Source: a virus. From it: a stretch of 64,000 bases of DNA. The stretch spans positions 1 through 64,000 of the IMG/VR virus record IMGVR_UViG_3300027741_000056; one strand, written 5' to 3'. A model generated the notes under the pieces. The model made no database searches, was not told where the DNA came from, and saw only the letters and a list, made by a program, of their open reading frames with translations. The position numbers were made by a program, and so were the translations under genes. Shown piece by piece: positions 7,402-15,732 of this stretch; the stretch's first letter is position 1; every line of letters begins with the position of its first letter.

Positions 7402-7431
7402 ATTATAGCACACTTTGTGACCTTTATGCAA
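7402..7431 (-). promoter_or_regulatory. Sigma70-like leftward promoter
   Basis: Minus strand reads TTGCAT, 18 nt, TATAATAG. It matches the promoter at 4590-4619 in -35, spacing and -10. Confidence 0.7.
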
Positions 7432-7493
7432 CACATAAAGGCAAAAAAATACCGATAGGCTAATAGATACAGAAAGGCTGGTCTCTTTCTGTA

Positions 7494-7532
7494 GTAGGAA
7501 GGGCAGTTTTGCCGTGTTTCTGCCCTTCCTAC
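7494..7532 (-). terminator. Strong hairpin after the DUF932 gene
   Basis: A perfect 13-bp inverted repeat (7494-7506 with 7520-7532, 13-nt loop) starts 9 bp beyond the DUF932 stop. A second small hairpin (CAGAAA/TTTCTG, about 7470-7491) follows on the minus strand. There is no clean U tract, so termination strength is uncertain. Confidence 0.55.
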
Positions 7533-7541
7533 GTCTATTTA

Positions 7542-8498
7542 TTACAGTTTAGCCAGAATAGAATGTGCTTCTTGCTTAGGGCTTTCCAAGCGAGTCAAAG
7601 TGCGCTTAATTAACGAATCAGTGGTCTTAAACTCATTAACATGATCGCACAACTCAATAGCAGCCTGCAAAATGCCCCATTTGGTACCAGAAATACCAGC
7701 ACATGTAGGGCCTTCGTACAGTTTGCGTAACTGTGCACGCTTACCAGTTACATTGTCACGAATCCTTTCAGACATGTCGGTTGAGTATGGCAACCACAAA
7801 TCCATAAAGTCTTCAAACATGTAATCGCTAGCGTTCTGTGTCGCAAAATGCTCAGCCATACGTTCCCAATGCTTAAAAGCACCCAAACTAGATTGAATGT
7901 GCATTCTTGCAGCCTCAATCTTGGTAGCCCAACTGCTGGTATGGCGAATAGTAAACGATGTCTTGTTGCTATCCATTTGCCGTTCAGCGATTGCTTGAGT
8001 ATTAGCACAAACAACCCGTACGGCTGTAGGGCCTAGCTTTAACCCACCCTGACCGTCGTGCCGTGAAATAAACACAAGGTAAGGGTATGTTTCTGACGGG
8101 TCATTCCGGACTTGGATTGGTTCGTCCAAGTACATTGTGGCGACAATTTGTCTTCCGCCATCTAAACTAACTAGCGTTTCAAACTTTAGATTGCTAGTTC
8201 CAGCGATGTTTCCATCCAAGACATAATCGATAATATCGCCAAACTCAGAATTTCCAATAACAGTGTACGAATTCTTTTCAATAGAGAGAATAGAGCCTGT
8301 ATCATTGCGTACAATCCGTTGCCAACCGGGGATAACACTGTGGTCATCATCAAATAACTCCTTTGTTTCAACTTCCCAGGTTAAACCTGCTTGTTTGCGT
8401 GCTTCTTCAAACGATCCTGGCCAATCGCCAATTACGTTGCCTAACTTGTGCCAGGCTGGTGTGCGGACAAACATTCCGCTATCAAATAAATGTGCCAT
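7542..8498 (-). CDS. DUF932 / phage-plasmid-like protein
   Basis: 318 residues. The N-terminus MAHLFDSGMFVRTPAWHKLG and the later VRVVCANT segment (about residues 160-167) are hallmarks of the DUF932 family (phage/plasmid-like protein TIGR03299), common in plasmids and actinophages and of unknown biochemical role. Length matches the family. AGGAG precedes the ATG. It heads the stretch between a strong hairpin downstream and four small genes plus an HNH nuclease upstream. Confidence 0.85.
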   Translation of the reverse strand: MAHLFDSGMFVRTPAWHKLGNVIGDWPGSFEEARKQAGLTWEVETKELFDDDHSVIPGWQRIVRNDTGSILSIEKNSYTVIGNSEFGDIIDYVLDGNIAGTSNLKFETLVSLDGGRQIVATMYLDEPIQVRNDPSETYPYLVFISRHDGQGGLKLGPTAVRVVCANTQAIAERQMDSNKTSFTIRHTSSWATKIEAARMHIQSSLGAFKHWERMAEHFATQNASDYMFEDFMDLWLPYSTDMSERIRDNVTGKRAQLRKLYEGPTCAGISGTKWGILQAAIELCDHVNEFKTTDSLIKRTLTRLESPKQEAHSILAKL

Positions 8499-8506
8499 GC
8501 TTTCTC

Positions 8507-8767
8507 CTACAGGCTTATTGTGTGTGTGTAGTCAAGACCTGCTTCTCGTAGCAAGTCGTTTGCGTATCTTTCGGCATCTGACCATGCGGTCTCTGTGTCA
8601 AAAGTTTTGATTTTTGTGATTTTTATTTCTTTAGGTTTACCAGTTGTTTTTACAATAGTGTACTTTCCAGCCACTCCTTCATTTGGCTCGTAGTAAACCT
8701 CAATTAGCATATCTCCAACTAATCTAGTTGCCGCTAATGTTCTCATCGGGTTGTTGTGTTCCTTCAT
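8507..8767 (-). CDS. Small hypothetical protein
   Basis: 86 residues with an alpha/beta pattern: strand, strand, strand, then a C-terminal helix (AWSDAERYANDLLREAG). AGAAGG lies 5 nt before the ATG at 8767. It overlaps the HNH gene upstream by 44 bp in another frame. The fold resembles small double-stranded-RNA- or DRBM-like shapes only superficially; no family recognised. Confidence 0.6.
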   Translation of the reverse strand: MKEHNNPMRTLAATRLVGDMLIEVYYEPNEGVAGKYTIVKTTGKPKEIKITKIKTFDTETAWSDAERYANDLLREAGLDYTHTISL

Positions 8768-9077
8768 ATTCACCTTCTGGGGTTAATAAAACCCACATTC
8801 TGTGGATAAGGTTAAGTGGTGTTGTGTGTGGCTCTTCCCATGAATGGACCATAAAACCATTCGCGTAAGATTTTTTGGGATTTAGATGAACGCTGTTTGT
8901 GCCTAAGTTGTGGCATTCATGGTGTAATGCTACGGCGTTCTCGATGTTGTTTGTGCCTCCTTGTGAGCGGAGTTTGCGGTGATGAGCTGCCCAACTTTCT
9001 GGTAAATCACCACCGCAATACTCGCACATGCCTTTGCAGCGCTTGTAAAGCGCTTTTCGGTCAATACCTTTAGACAC
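8724..9077 (-). CDS. HNH endonuclease
   Basis: 117 residues with a complete HNH core: CEYC (Cys18, Cys21), AHHRKLRSQGG (His32/33) and LHHECHN (52-58). The Cys pair and final His bind structural zinc; the His-Asn-His residues coordinate the metal for DNA nicking. It lies among early genes rather than beside the terminase, so it may be a homing or host-DNA-cleaving nuclease. It overlaps neighbours on both sides. Confidence 0.88.
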   Translation of the reverse strand: MSKGIDRKALYKRCKGMCEYCGGDLPESWAAHHRKLRSQGGTNNIENAVALHHECHNLGTNSVHLNPKKSYANGFMVHSWEEPHTTPLNLIHRMWVLLTPEGEYEGTQQPDENISGN

Positions 9078-9414
9078 GCATACCGCTGTTTTTGTGGTCA
9101 GAATCGATAGCGTACGACATTGTCCTTGCTGCTTCTACATTGTTCTTAAGGATTGAAAGGTGCATTGATAGTGCTTTGGTGTTTGCTTCTGCAAGTTTGG
9201 CATACAAACGGTCATCGGCGCTTTCTAAAAATGCTTTGTTTTCTTTCTCAAAAACAGTTCCAGTTGCTGATAACCCTGCTTGAGACAGTTTTGTTCGATA
9301 TTTTTGGTCAGCTAATACTTCTTCAACCAAAGCATCTTTGTAGTCTTGATATACCGCGGACTGTTCTAAAGTTACTTGCTCTAGATCATGCACGATACTG
9401 GTTTGTCGTATCAC
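9070..9414 (-). CDS. Helical hypothetical protein
   Basis: 114 residues, almost entirely helix-forming with Ala, Leu, Glu and Lys (LEQVTLEQSAVYQDY...). It overlaps the HNH gene by 8 bp and the upstream gene by 4 bp, so it belongs to the same operon. No Cys, no membrane segment. Unknown function. Confidence 0.65.
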   Translation of the reverse strand: MIRQTSIVHDLEQVTLEQSAVYQDYKDALVEEVLADQKYRTKLSQAGLSATGTVFEKENKAFLESADDRLYAKLAEANTKALSMHLSILKNNVEAARTMSYAIDSDHKNSGMRV

Positions 9415-9656
9415 TTCTTTTTTCCTAACTCTTTGGCTAGCTTAGCGATGATGGCCACAAGGTCGTCCACAATGTCTTCGTAGATAGAAGTTTTAGGGTC
9501 TTCTTGCGGGGTTGGCTTGTGAAAGTGCTCGTTTGCTTTGGCGTTACTATATGGTTTTTTTTCATTGTTATCGTGAAAAAACCAACTGGTGTCGCGCTTG
9601 CGTTCCTTTGGCACTTCGGGTAAGTTTGGTGGTGGAGTCGTGTTGTTCTCGTCCAT
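9411..9656 (-). CDS. Pro/Asn-rich small protein
   Basis: 81 residues: a Pro-, Asn- and Lys-rich, probably disordered N-terminal two thirds (NNTTPPPNLPEVP) and a C-terminal amphipathic helix (IVDDLVAIIAKLAKELGKKK). AAAGGAG lies upstream of the ATG at 9656. Role unknown. Confidence 0.65.
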   Translation of the reverse strand: MDENNTTPPPNLPEVPKERKRDTSWFFHDNNEKKPYSNAKANEHFHKPTPQEDPKTSIYEDIVDDLVAIIAKLAKELGKKK

Positions 9657-9690
9657 TGCGGTTCTTTCTCCTTTGTGTGTGTTGAGTGGA

Positions 9691-9716
9691 AGGCCCCCTA
9701 GTTCTCTAGGGGGTCT
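9691..9716. terminator. Hairpin between two small genes
   Basis: An 11-bp stem (9691-9701 with 9706-9716, TTCT loop, one G.U pair). A U tract (TCTTTTA) follows on the plus strand only; no rightward gene ends here, so its main job may be partial termination or processing of the leftward transcript. Confidence 0.5.
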
Positions 9717-9717
9717 T

Positions 9718-9849
9718 TTACATTACTGCAGTTATCTTAATGTCTGAGCAATGATTTTCCAATTCTTGTTCGACTCTTTCAGAAGCCGTTTCAGGATCTG
9801 GAGCGTCAAGCGTTACTCGGACTATAGCCTCTACTTCATAAGTCGGCAT
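9718..9849 (-). CDS. 43-residue hypothetical protein, first gene of the leftward early operon
   Basis: Starts MPTYEVEAIVRVTLDAPD and ends NHCSDIKITAVM. AAAGGAG lies 6 nt before the ATG, as good as any ribosome site here. Predicted strand-helix-strand, reminiscent of very small ACT/ferredoxin-like phage proteins. Its stop touches the hairpin at 9691-9716. Short but well supported by the ribosome site and codon pattern. Confidence 0.6.
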   Translation of the reverse strand: MPTYEVEAIVRVTLDAPDPETASERVEQELENHCSDIKITAVM

Positions 9850-9880
9850 TAATTTCTCCTTTTATTTCCTAGTGGTGTTC

Positions 9881-9908
9881 TTGACTTGACTTCCTTACTG
9901 TGTATGCT
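9881..9908 (+). promoter_or_regulatory. Rightward promoter for the 9938-11799 operon
   Basis: TTGACT, 16 nt, TATGCT followed by AGTA. The -10 region TATGCTAGTA is repeated exactly at 784-793 ahead of the small gene at 824. Confidence 0.5.
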
Positions 9909-9937
9909 AGTAGTACACACTGACAGAAAGGTTACTG

Positions 9938-10162
9938 ATGGCACTCAGTCTTGACGTACCAGTTGTAAAGAAAGACAAAATCTGTTCTTTACAAAAACTT
10001 CGCAATAAATTAGATGTAGATGATCAAGCAATACTTGATAGCTGGATTGATGGAAAGGTAACACCTTACCGCATCTACATGGCTCTTAAACGAGACGGAC
10101 ATGCTATCGGCAGACAAGTTGTCTACGAACATATGAATGGATGTTGTATCTGTGGCTCTTAA
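9938..10162 (+). CDS. Small putative DNA-binding protein
   Basis: 74 residues. The central part (LDSWIDGKVTPYRIYMALKRDG) looks like a compact helix-turn-helix, and the end is CCICGS. AAAGG precedes the ATG by 7 nt. It is the first gene of a rightward four-gene operon and overlaps the metallophosphoesterase. Similar-sized HTH proteins precede terminases or nucleases in other actinophages. Assignment is tentative. Confidence 0.55.
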   Translation: MALSLDVPVVKKDKICSLQKLRNKLDVDDQAILDSWIDGKVTPYRIYMALKRDGHAIGRQVVYEHMNGCCICGS

Positions 10163-11339
10163 AGATTTTGTTGAAATGGGCCCTGGCAGCCCTGACCCTC
10201 GTGGCAAACACCCAAACATTCCTAAAGGGTGGGAGCCACGTTTAGAGTATGACGAAGCGCAGGGTGGTTATCTTGTCACTAAACCCCGCGAGGTCAAACA
10301 AGACGACCCAAGTTCTTTAGAAATCTTTGACCAATTTAATGTGAATCCTGATAAATGGAAAATCACTAATTTGCGCAGATCTACATGGCAAACATTTAGT
10401 GGCGAATGGCTTGAATCTTTTAAAGCCACTTTTGTGCCGGTTACTCAGTTTAATGAGACACTTAGACTAGATGCAGACCAGTTAATTGAGGAAGTTAAGC
10501 GTCACAAACCAAGTAAGCGCACAGCCCCCTCAGGAGACTTTACAGCCGTTTTTGCTGTGGGTGACACTCAGATAGGTAAAGTAGACGGCGGTGGCTCAGA
10601 GACCATTCTGAGGAACATGCTGACGCGTTTTGACGCCTCTAAAGACCGCCTGACTGATTATCGCAAATTAGGTTACGGTATTGGCGAAGTAGTTGCTCCG
10701 TGGTTGGGTGACTGTATTGAGGGTAATCAAAGTCAAAGCGGGAATGCTGCAGCAGCTGGTCGTATAGATTTGACAATTACAGAACAATACCGTGTGCTAC
10801 GTCGAACGATGATGTATCAGATTAAAGCCTTAGCGCCTATGGTTGAAAGGCTTATTATTCCTGTTATTCCAGGTAATCATGACGAAGCTGAGCGTAGGGG
10901 TGGGATTGTTCGGTCTTACACTGATTCTTGGGCTATCGAAGCTGGAGTTGCTGTAGCGGATGCTTGTGCGGCAAATCCAGAGGTTTACGGAAATGTATCG
11001 TTTATCTTTCCTCAGCCTGATGAGTTAACTGTCACTATGCAAACTAGCAATACTATTCTTGCTATGGCACATGGACACCAGTTTGGTAGAGATCCAATTA
11101 AATGGTGGCAAGCACAGTCGCACGGACGTCAACCTGTAGGCGAAGCGCACATTCTGTTAGGCGCTCATCTTCACCATCATAAAATGCAGGATAGTGGCCA
11201 AGACCGTGTGTTTATCCAGGTCCCTGCGCTTGATGGCGGGTCTACTTGGTTCAGGCATAGGCAAGGTGAAAGCGCTAAAGCAGGTCTGCTAACATTTGTT
11301 ACATCAAACGGCGCATGGCATGAAATGAGTATTTTGTAA
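10137..11339 (+). CDS. Metallophosphoesterase (Mre11/SbcD-like fold)
   Basis: 400 residues with all calcineurin-type motifs in order: GDTQIG (~142), GDCIEG (~190), GNHDE (~246), AHGHQFG (~312) and GAHLHHH (~342). These residues bind two metal ions and hydrolyse phosphodiesters. The ~135-residue N-terminal part is extra and unassigned. Actinophages often carry such a protein and annotate it as exonuclease or metallophosphoesterase. The start is uncertain: the ATG at 10137 lacks a ribosome site and overlaps the previous gene by 26 bp; GTG at 10152 is possible. Confidence 0.85.
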   Translation: MDVVSVALKDFVEMGPGSPDPRGKHPNIPKGWEPRLEYDEAQGGYLVTKPREVKQDDPSSLEIFDQFNVNPDKWKITNLRRSTWQTFSGEWLESFKATFVPVTQFNETLRLDADQLIEEVKRHKPSKRTAPSGDFTAVFAVGDTQIGKVDGGGSETILRNMLTRFDASKDRLTDYRKLGYGIGEVVAPWLGDCIEGNQSQSGNAAAAGRIDLTITEQYRVLRRTMMYQIKALAPMVERLIIPVIPGNHDEAERRGGIVRSYTDSWAIEAGVAVADACAANPEVYGNVSFIFPQPDELTVTMQTSNTILAMAHGHQFGRDPIKWWQAQSHGRQPVGEAHILLGAHLHHHKMQDSGQDRVFIQVPALDGGSTWFRHRQGESAKAGLLTFVTSNGAWHEMSIL

Positions 11340-11596
11340 TGGACCAAACAATCCTTGACGAAGCATGGGAACTAGTTAATGGAGATCGTCAAAGCGACTA
11401 TGGCAAAGCTAAAACTAACATGAGCAGAACAGCCAAAATTTGGTCAGGTATTTTAGACATTGATGTGACACCTGAACAAGTGGCTTTATGTATGGCTGGT
11501 GTAAAACTTGCTCGTACACAACAGGCATACAAGCGTGACAATGTTGTCGATGCTGTTGGTTATCTGCTTGTTTACGACAATGTTATTAGGTCATGA
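11339..11596 (+). CDS. DUF6378-like small protein
   Basis: 85 residues with the pattern ELVNGDRQSDYG followed by a helical segment (VALCMAGVKLARTQQAYKRD). This pattern is widespread in phage proteins, often assigned to DUF6378 or described as nucleotide-pyrophosphohydrolase-like; I am confident of the pattern, less of the function. It overlaps the metallophosphoesterase stop by 1 bp (TAATG). Confidence 0.7.
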   Translation: MDQTILDEAWELVNGDRQSDYGKAKTNMSRTAKIWSGILDIDVTPEQVALCMAGVKLARTQQAYKRDNVVDAVGYLLVYDNVIRS

Positions 11597-11799
11597 GACG
11601 CCAAATTGTCATCAAACTTTTTGGTGATGAGATTGTCAATATTCTCATTGACGAAAGTGATGATGATGTTTTAGAAGAAACAGAAGATTCTGCGGAGCAT
11701 TTGGGATCTGTAGGTTCAGCAGATGTTTCTATCTCCGGGAAGAGTTCTGTTGGTTTTGGGTCTCCGTGGTCTGTGGAGTATTGGTCTGAAGAAGATTAA
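11593..11799 (+). CDS. Small acidic hypothetical protein
   Basis: 68 residues: a short beta-like start (RRQIVIKLFGDEIVNILID), then an acidic and Ser/Gly-rich tail. Overlaps the preceding gene by 4 bp (ATGA). Its last 71 nt run against the convergent leftward gene at 11729-11959, so one of the two C-termini may be unconstrained. Function unknown. Confidence 0.55.
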   Translation: MRRQIVIKLFGDEIVNILIDESDDDVLEETEDSAEHLGSVGSADVSISGKSSVGFGSPWSVEYWSEED

Positions 11800-11959
11800 C
11801 TCTGTGCTCTACCCATTCAACTTTTTGCACATCATAATCGTCATTAATGTTGTCGGATTTCCAACCACATCTACAACCCGCTGATTTCAGCACTGTTAAA
11901 ACACCATTTATTGGTTTAATTTGTATTGCTTGGTCGTAACGGCACTTTTTGTTAGCCAT
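11729..11959 (-). CDS. Small Cys-containing protein after the fibre genes
   Basis: 76 residues. The first ~50 have an ordered look with CRCGW near residue 29-33; the last 25 are Thr/Gln/Asn-rich and lie in the convergent overlap. Start overlaps the fibre gene stop by 1 bp (TAATG), indicating the same transcript. It may be a chaperone or accessory of the fibre module; unsupported beyond position. Confidence 0.5.
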   Translation of the reverse strand: MANKKCRYDQAIQIKPINGVLTVLKSAGCRCGWKSDNINDDYDVQKVEWVEHRVNLLQTNTPQTTETQNQQNSSRR

Positions 11960-12663
11960 TATGCCGCTTCGTAGATTCCACTAAAAACAATAAGGTCACT
12001 TGTGTTACGTGTGTAGATAGCGCTTGTGATACCAGCGCGGTTAGCGTAAATAATTGATGGTGAAGCAGTTGTTGTAATGCTTAACAGCTGAGGAATAAAT
12101 GTTGTTGTGCTGTTTGGCGAAATGATAAGGGCAGCAGTTGATGCTGTGCCTGTAAGTTGTGCTCTGCCTGTGCCTGACCAGTTGGTATCTAATGCTGTTA
12201 CCGGAAGACTGAGCACAAGAGACGTACTGCCGATAGTTGCTGTGGCTAGTGACCAACTACCTTTGAAATAGACTGTTTTGCCTATTTGTTTCCATTGTCC
12301 TACTGGGACAGTGGCGCCTGTGGCCCAACTAGTACCTGTGACAGTTGGGTTGTAAGTTGTCCAAGCCGTGCGATCTACAGCCAAAGTAGAGCCAGATACA
12401 CCGCCGATAGTTGACGTCGAATCAATCGTTCCGGTTATGTTAGTGGCTGTTAGTTGTGCAAGATTTAATGACGCTGTTGCAGAGTTGTAATCCGCTAAGG
12501 TATCAACTTGTAGTGGCGCTGCTACCCATTTGTTGTCTAGGTAAACAATGGTGTCATTAAGGTTCGGGCTTCCAGCGCTGATGTCGGTAATGTCGTTCAG
12601 TTCATGGACATGCCCTGTTGCCGAGGATGTTGATGTTACTTTTCCTTGGTTTACTAAATCCAT
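11959..12663 (-). CDS. Tail fibre / receptor-binding protein
   Basis: 234 residues. Begins with a GHVHELNDITDI segment common at the start of phage fibre tips, then a flexible stretch, then a beta-rich C-terminal domain (from about residue 95, 'WTTYNPTVTG') typical of C-terminal receptor-binding domains. Starts 1 bp after/over the stop of the larger fibre gene. Likely the distal, host-recognising subunit of this module. Confidence 0.65.
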   Translation of the reverse strand: MDLVNQGKVTSTSSATGHVHELNDITDISAGSPNLNDTIVYLDNKWVAAPLQVDTLADYNSATASLNLAQLTATNITGTIDSTSTIGGVSGSTLAVDRTAWTTYNPTVTGTSWATGATVPVGQWKQIGKTVYFKGSWSLATATIGSTSLVLSLPVTALDTNWSGTGRAQLTGTASTAALIISPNSTTTFIPQLLSITTTASPSIIYANRAGITSAIYTRNTSDLIVFSGIYEAA

Positions 12664-14225
12664 TAGGTAACTGTTACTTTCATTTGCCCATTAATGTTTG
12701 TTAATCCAGAAGTTAAATCACGGTCTAATCTCATGTATCCAGTACTAGAGTTGGAATAATCATACATTTGTCCGCCAATTGTTATGCCTTTGTATGTACC
12801 TGCTTTTAGTAGCGCTACCCATTCGGATGGAATCGTTATCCATCCTGACTTTCCTTTTGTTAGCGGCACAGTAGTAAAGCGGTACCATCCTGATTTGTCT
12901 GCGGGTTTTGATGTGGCATAGTCAGTTGTGCTATTAACTGTGTTTGCAGAGGAATAAGTGGTGTACTTATGCAATGTCATTGTTACATAAGTTGTTGTTG
13001 GGCCTGGACTTACAGAACTTCGCTTAAAATATATTGCAATGTTTGACCATGTAGCGCTTGGCACATTAGCAAAAGCATTAGAGCCATAATAAAAGAACGT
13101 GTAATAAGTTCCTGCAAGGTCTGAATAAGAGTATCCGTTGCCGTGGTAATAGTTATTTGATGTTCCTAACCAAGCTGGGGTAGCATACAAACCGCCATCA
13201 ACCCATGTATAGGCTTGTTTAGGGTTAACATAATAATCACCGTTAACGTAATTATCTGTAGTAAATGTAGTTGCTAGTCCTGTTGGTGAGTTATCAGGAC
13301 CTACCTTTGCTTGCAAAGCAATCGTGTATGTTGAACCTTTTGTTAAGCCTGTTATTGTGGCACCTGACGCTACCGAGCTACCACCTGTAAATGCTACGCC
13401 TGTATTAAAATCAACGATGTCAAAAGATGTTGCGCCAGAGTATGTTCCTGTCCAAGTTACAACAGCACTAACATCTGTAATACCAGTAGACGACACTGTT
13501 GGGGCAAATGTTGGTGCAGGTAGCTGGTCAAAATTTACTGTGATTGGTTGCGTTACTGATCCTGTGCTTATGGTGTTTGTTGTCGCATTGTAAATCGGGC
13601 CAAAAGCATTTAGCTTAAAGTCAATTGGTGTCTGTGCTGTTGGTGAAGTGTAAGTGACTGTTTGCGTGCCAACTGGGCTGTTTCCACTAGCTATTGTTGT
13701 GTTGGTATCTGTGTTAAAAATAGTCCAACTTGTAGCGTTTGGTACGTTAAAAGTAAACGTTACTGTGTTGTACGAAGGTGTACTTAAAGTGTAAGTAAAA
13801 GTATCTACGTACACTGTTGTAGGGTAAACCTGCACCCATCGTGAAGTAGGAGTAGTAAAAATAATTTCGCCTTGTGTTGTTGCTGTGGCAGCAAAAGCAG
13901 TTCCTGTTGGTGTTGCAGTAAATGATGTAGAGCTAGTAACTGTAGCTACGGTATATGTGGTGTTGATGGTGGACGGTGAAGCGCCTACTACTGTAACCAA
14001 ATCACCTACTACAAATGAATGTCCTGTTACTGTAAATGTGGCTTTATTGGGTGAACTTGTAACAACAATGGCTGTCGTTTTTGCTTTGTTTAAGTTACGC
14101 CATGCTTTTTGTGCCGGAACATATTTACCATTTTCGTCATAAACAGATAGACGCTTAGCAACGTTAAATGTGTGCTGTGCGCTATTTGCCGATGTATTTG
14201 GTGTAGTCATTAGTATTGAACCCAC
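12663..14225 (-). CDS. Tail/fibre protein with fibronectin III-like domain
   Basis: 520 residues. Domain order: N-terminal linker; a GHSFVVGDLVTVVG module (~50-100) also found in two other proteins of this phage; a beta domain (~120-205); a fibronectin III-like domain (~230-310, ending ATITGLTKGSTYTIALQ); and a C-terminal domain from ~330 with many Tyr and Trp. Ig-like and Fn3 domains help phage tails bind carbohydrate surfaces. Overlaps the collagen-like gene by 16 bp. Confidence 0.7.
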   Translation of the reverse strand: MGSILMTTPNTSANSAQHTFNVAKRLSVYDENGKYVPAQKAWRNLNKAKTTAIVVTSSPNKATFTVTGHSFVVGDLVTVVGASPSTINTTYTVATVTSSTSFTATPTGTAFAATATTQGEIIFTTPTSRWVQVYPTTVYVDTFTYTLSTPSYNTVTFTFNVPNATSWTIFNTDTNTTIASGNSPVGTQTVTYTSPTAQTPIDFKLNAFGPIYNATTNTISTGSVTQPITVNFDQLPAPTFAPTVSSTGITDVSAVVTWTGTYSGATSFDIVDFNTGVAFTGGSSVASGATITGLTKGSTYTIALQAKVGPDNSPTGLATTFTTDNYVNGDYYVNPKQAYTWVDGGLYATPAWLGTSNNYYHGNGYSYSDLAGTYYTFFYYGSNAFANVPSATWSNIAIYFKRSSVSPGPTTTYVTMTLHKYTTYSSANTVNSTTDYATSKPADKSGWYRFTTVPLTKGKSGWITIPSEWVALLKAGTYKGITIGGQMYDYSNSSTGYMRLDRDLTSGLTNINGQMKVTVT

Positions 14226-15121
14226 ATAGATCCGTATGGATAAGTACCTGTAGTTGGGGCTGCCGAACTAGAAATATTTACCGTTGACAATACTGATGTG
14301 GTACCGGTTGTTCCGTCCCACAAATACACATACATAGTATTTGTATCTTGTTGTAGGTAAATTGTTCCGTTAGTGATTGCACCGCCTGTGTTTGTGCTTG
14401 TGTAAAAAGCGGCAGAAGCAGCAGCAGCGTTAGCATAAGACTGAACGCCTGAAGAACCCTTTACACCCGCAAGGCTTACTTTCCAAGAAGCATAAGTTCC
14501 AGTGCCACCCCATGTGTCAACATTTACTGTGACATTTAATGAAGATACAGCAGTAATGATTCCTTCAACAAAGTTAACTGGTGCTGTAGGGTATGCAAGG
14601 CGCACACGGTTTCCTACTGCATAAGCTCCAATAGCGCTAAAAGCAAAAACTTGGTTACCTGTTGATGTTGGGATTGCGTATGAAGTAGTTGATGTAATAC
14701 CATCGTATCCAGCACCAGTAGGACCTGTTGAGCCGCCACCAAAACTACCTTGAAGTGCCCAAGAGCCAGATACCTTTAGATAAATATTTTTGTTGGTGTA
14801 GTCCATGTAAACATCACCGTTGTTACTGGACGTTGGTGCTGGAGGTGATGATGTTGGTGCACCTGATCCTACATAAACCGATGTTCCAGTAGCACCAGTA
14901 TTACCTTGCGGAATACTAAAGTTAAAAACAGCAGCTGATGAAGTTCCTGCGTTAGTTACAGTTGCGCTTGAGCCTGCGCTACCAGTTGTCACTGTTCCTA
15001 CTGCAATAGTTGCTGCTGATCCCGCACTACCTGCTGCGCCTGTTGGCCCTACTCCACGTAAAACACCTGTTCGGACTTGTACTGTTCCGCCAGAGGTTAG
15101 ACGGACTGTGTTGTTGCTCAT
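14210..15121 (-). CDS. Collagen-like tail fibre protein
   Basis: 303 residues. Residues 22-85 contain Gly-x-x repeats (GPTGAAGSAGSAA, PQGNTGATG) around a TVTTGSAGSSATVTN motif, the classic collagen-like stalk of phage fibres. A small domain follows (NNGDVYMDYTNKNIYLK, ~100-117), typical of the stalk-end 'carbohydrate/trimerisation' segment; another Gly-rich link and a beta C-terminus follow. Probably a trimeric fibre shaft. Overlaps the upstream gene by 4 bp. Confidence 0.75.
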   Translation of the reverse strand: MSNNTVRLTSGGTVQVRTGVLRGVGPTGAAGSAGSAATIAVGTVTTGSAGSSATVTNAGTSSAAVFNFSIPQGNTGATGTSVYVGSGAPTSSPPAPTSSNNGDVYMDYTNKNIYLKVSGSWALQGSFGGGSTGPTGAGYDGITSTTSYAIPTSTGNQVFAFSAIGAYAVGNRVRLAYPTAPVNFVEGIITAVSSLNVTVNVDTWGGTGTYASWKVSLAGVKGSSGVQSYANAAAASAAFYTSTNTGGAITNGTIYLQQDTNTMYVYLWDGTTGTTSVLSTVNISSSAAPTTGTYPYGSMWVQY

Positions 15122-15732
15122 ACGCTCTCCATAATTGTTGTTCGGCTATTTACGGTAAAGAAGCCTGATACTAACTTTACTTGAGGATTAGCAATAGGTG
15201 AAGTTACCCCATCAACAGTCGCATAAATATCTATTGAAAACTGTCCAGGCGTAAGGCTTTTTGTGACTGATTTTGGTGCACTTAGTTGAATGATGCCTTC
15301 TGACCCGGCAATAATAATTGATGCTTGAGTAGATGGCGTGTTAGACGATTTGAAAGAAATTATTGTGTTTCCTGAAGCATCTTTAACATCTGCTCGGCAA
15401 CTTTCAAATGTTGCTGAACCATAAGGTGATACAGGCGCAGCGTTTGCGTTTGCTATTTTAAATACAGTTGATGAAGTAACGGCTGTAACAGGAAAAATAC
15501 CGTTATTAACACTTTGGCTAAAACCTGTCAGTGTTGCGTAGTCACCAACACTAAAGGAATGACCAGGTGTAGTAAGTGTTGCTATCCCACCTGAATAAGA
15601 TAATGACGACACTGTTACGGTTGAAGAAGCACGAATTGGCATTACTGTTCCGTCGCTGTCACTCCACAGCAACTGACAGGCAAAGTCCTCGCCGATATCT
15701 AAACTAATATCGACATAATCTTGAGTGGCCAT
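15118..15732 (-). CDS. Baseplate upper-protein-like (BppU-type) tail protein
   Basis: 204 residues. It begins with FACQLLWSDSDGTVMPI and has a later segment in which a strand pair is followed by SLTPGQFSIDIYATVDGV, the layout of BppU-like N-terminal domains that attach fibres to the tail tip. A module GHSFSVGDYATLTG (~58-95) is inserted in the middle and is shared with other structural proteins here. First gene of the fibre cassette and directly after the TerS-like gene. Confidence 0.6.
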   Translation of the reverse strand: MATQDYVDISLDIGEDFACQLLWSDSDGTVMPIRASSTVTVSSLSYSGGIATLTTPGHSFSVGDYATLTGFSQSVNNGIFPVTAVTSSTVFKIANANAAPVSPYGSATFESCRADVKDASGNTIISFKSSNTPSTQASIIIAGSEGIIQLSAPKSVTKSLTPGQFSIDIYATVDGVTSPIANPQVKLVSGFFTVNSRTTIMESV

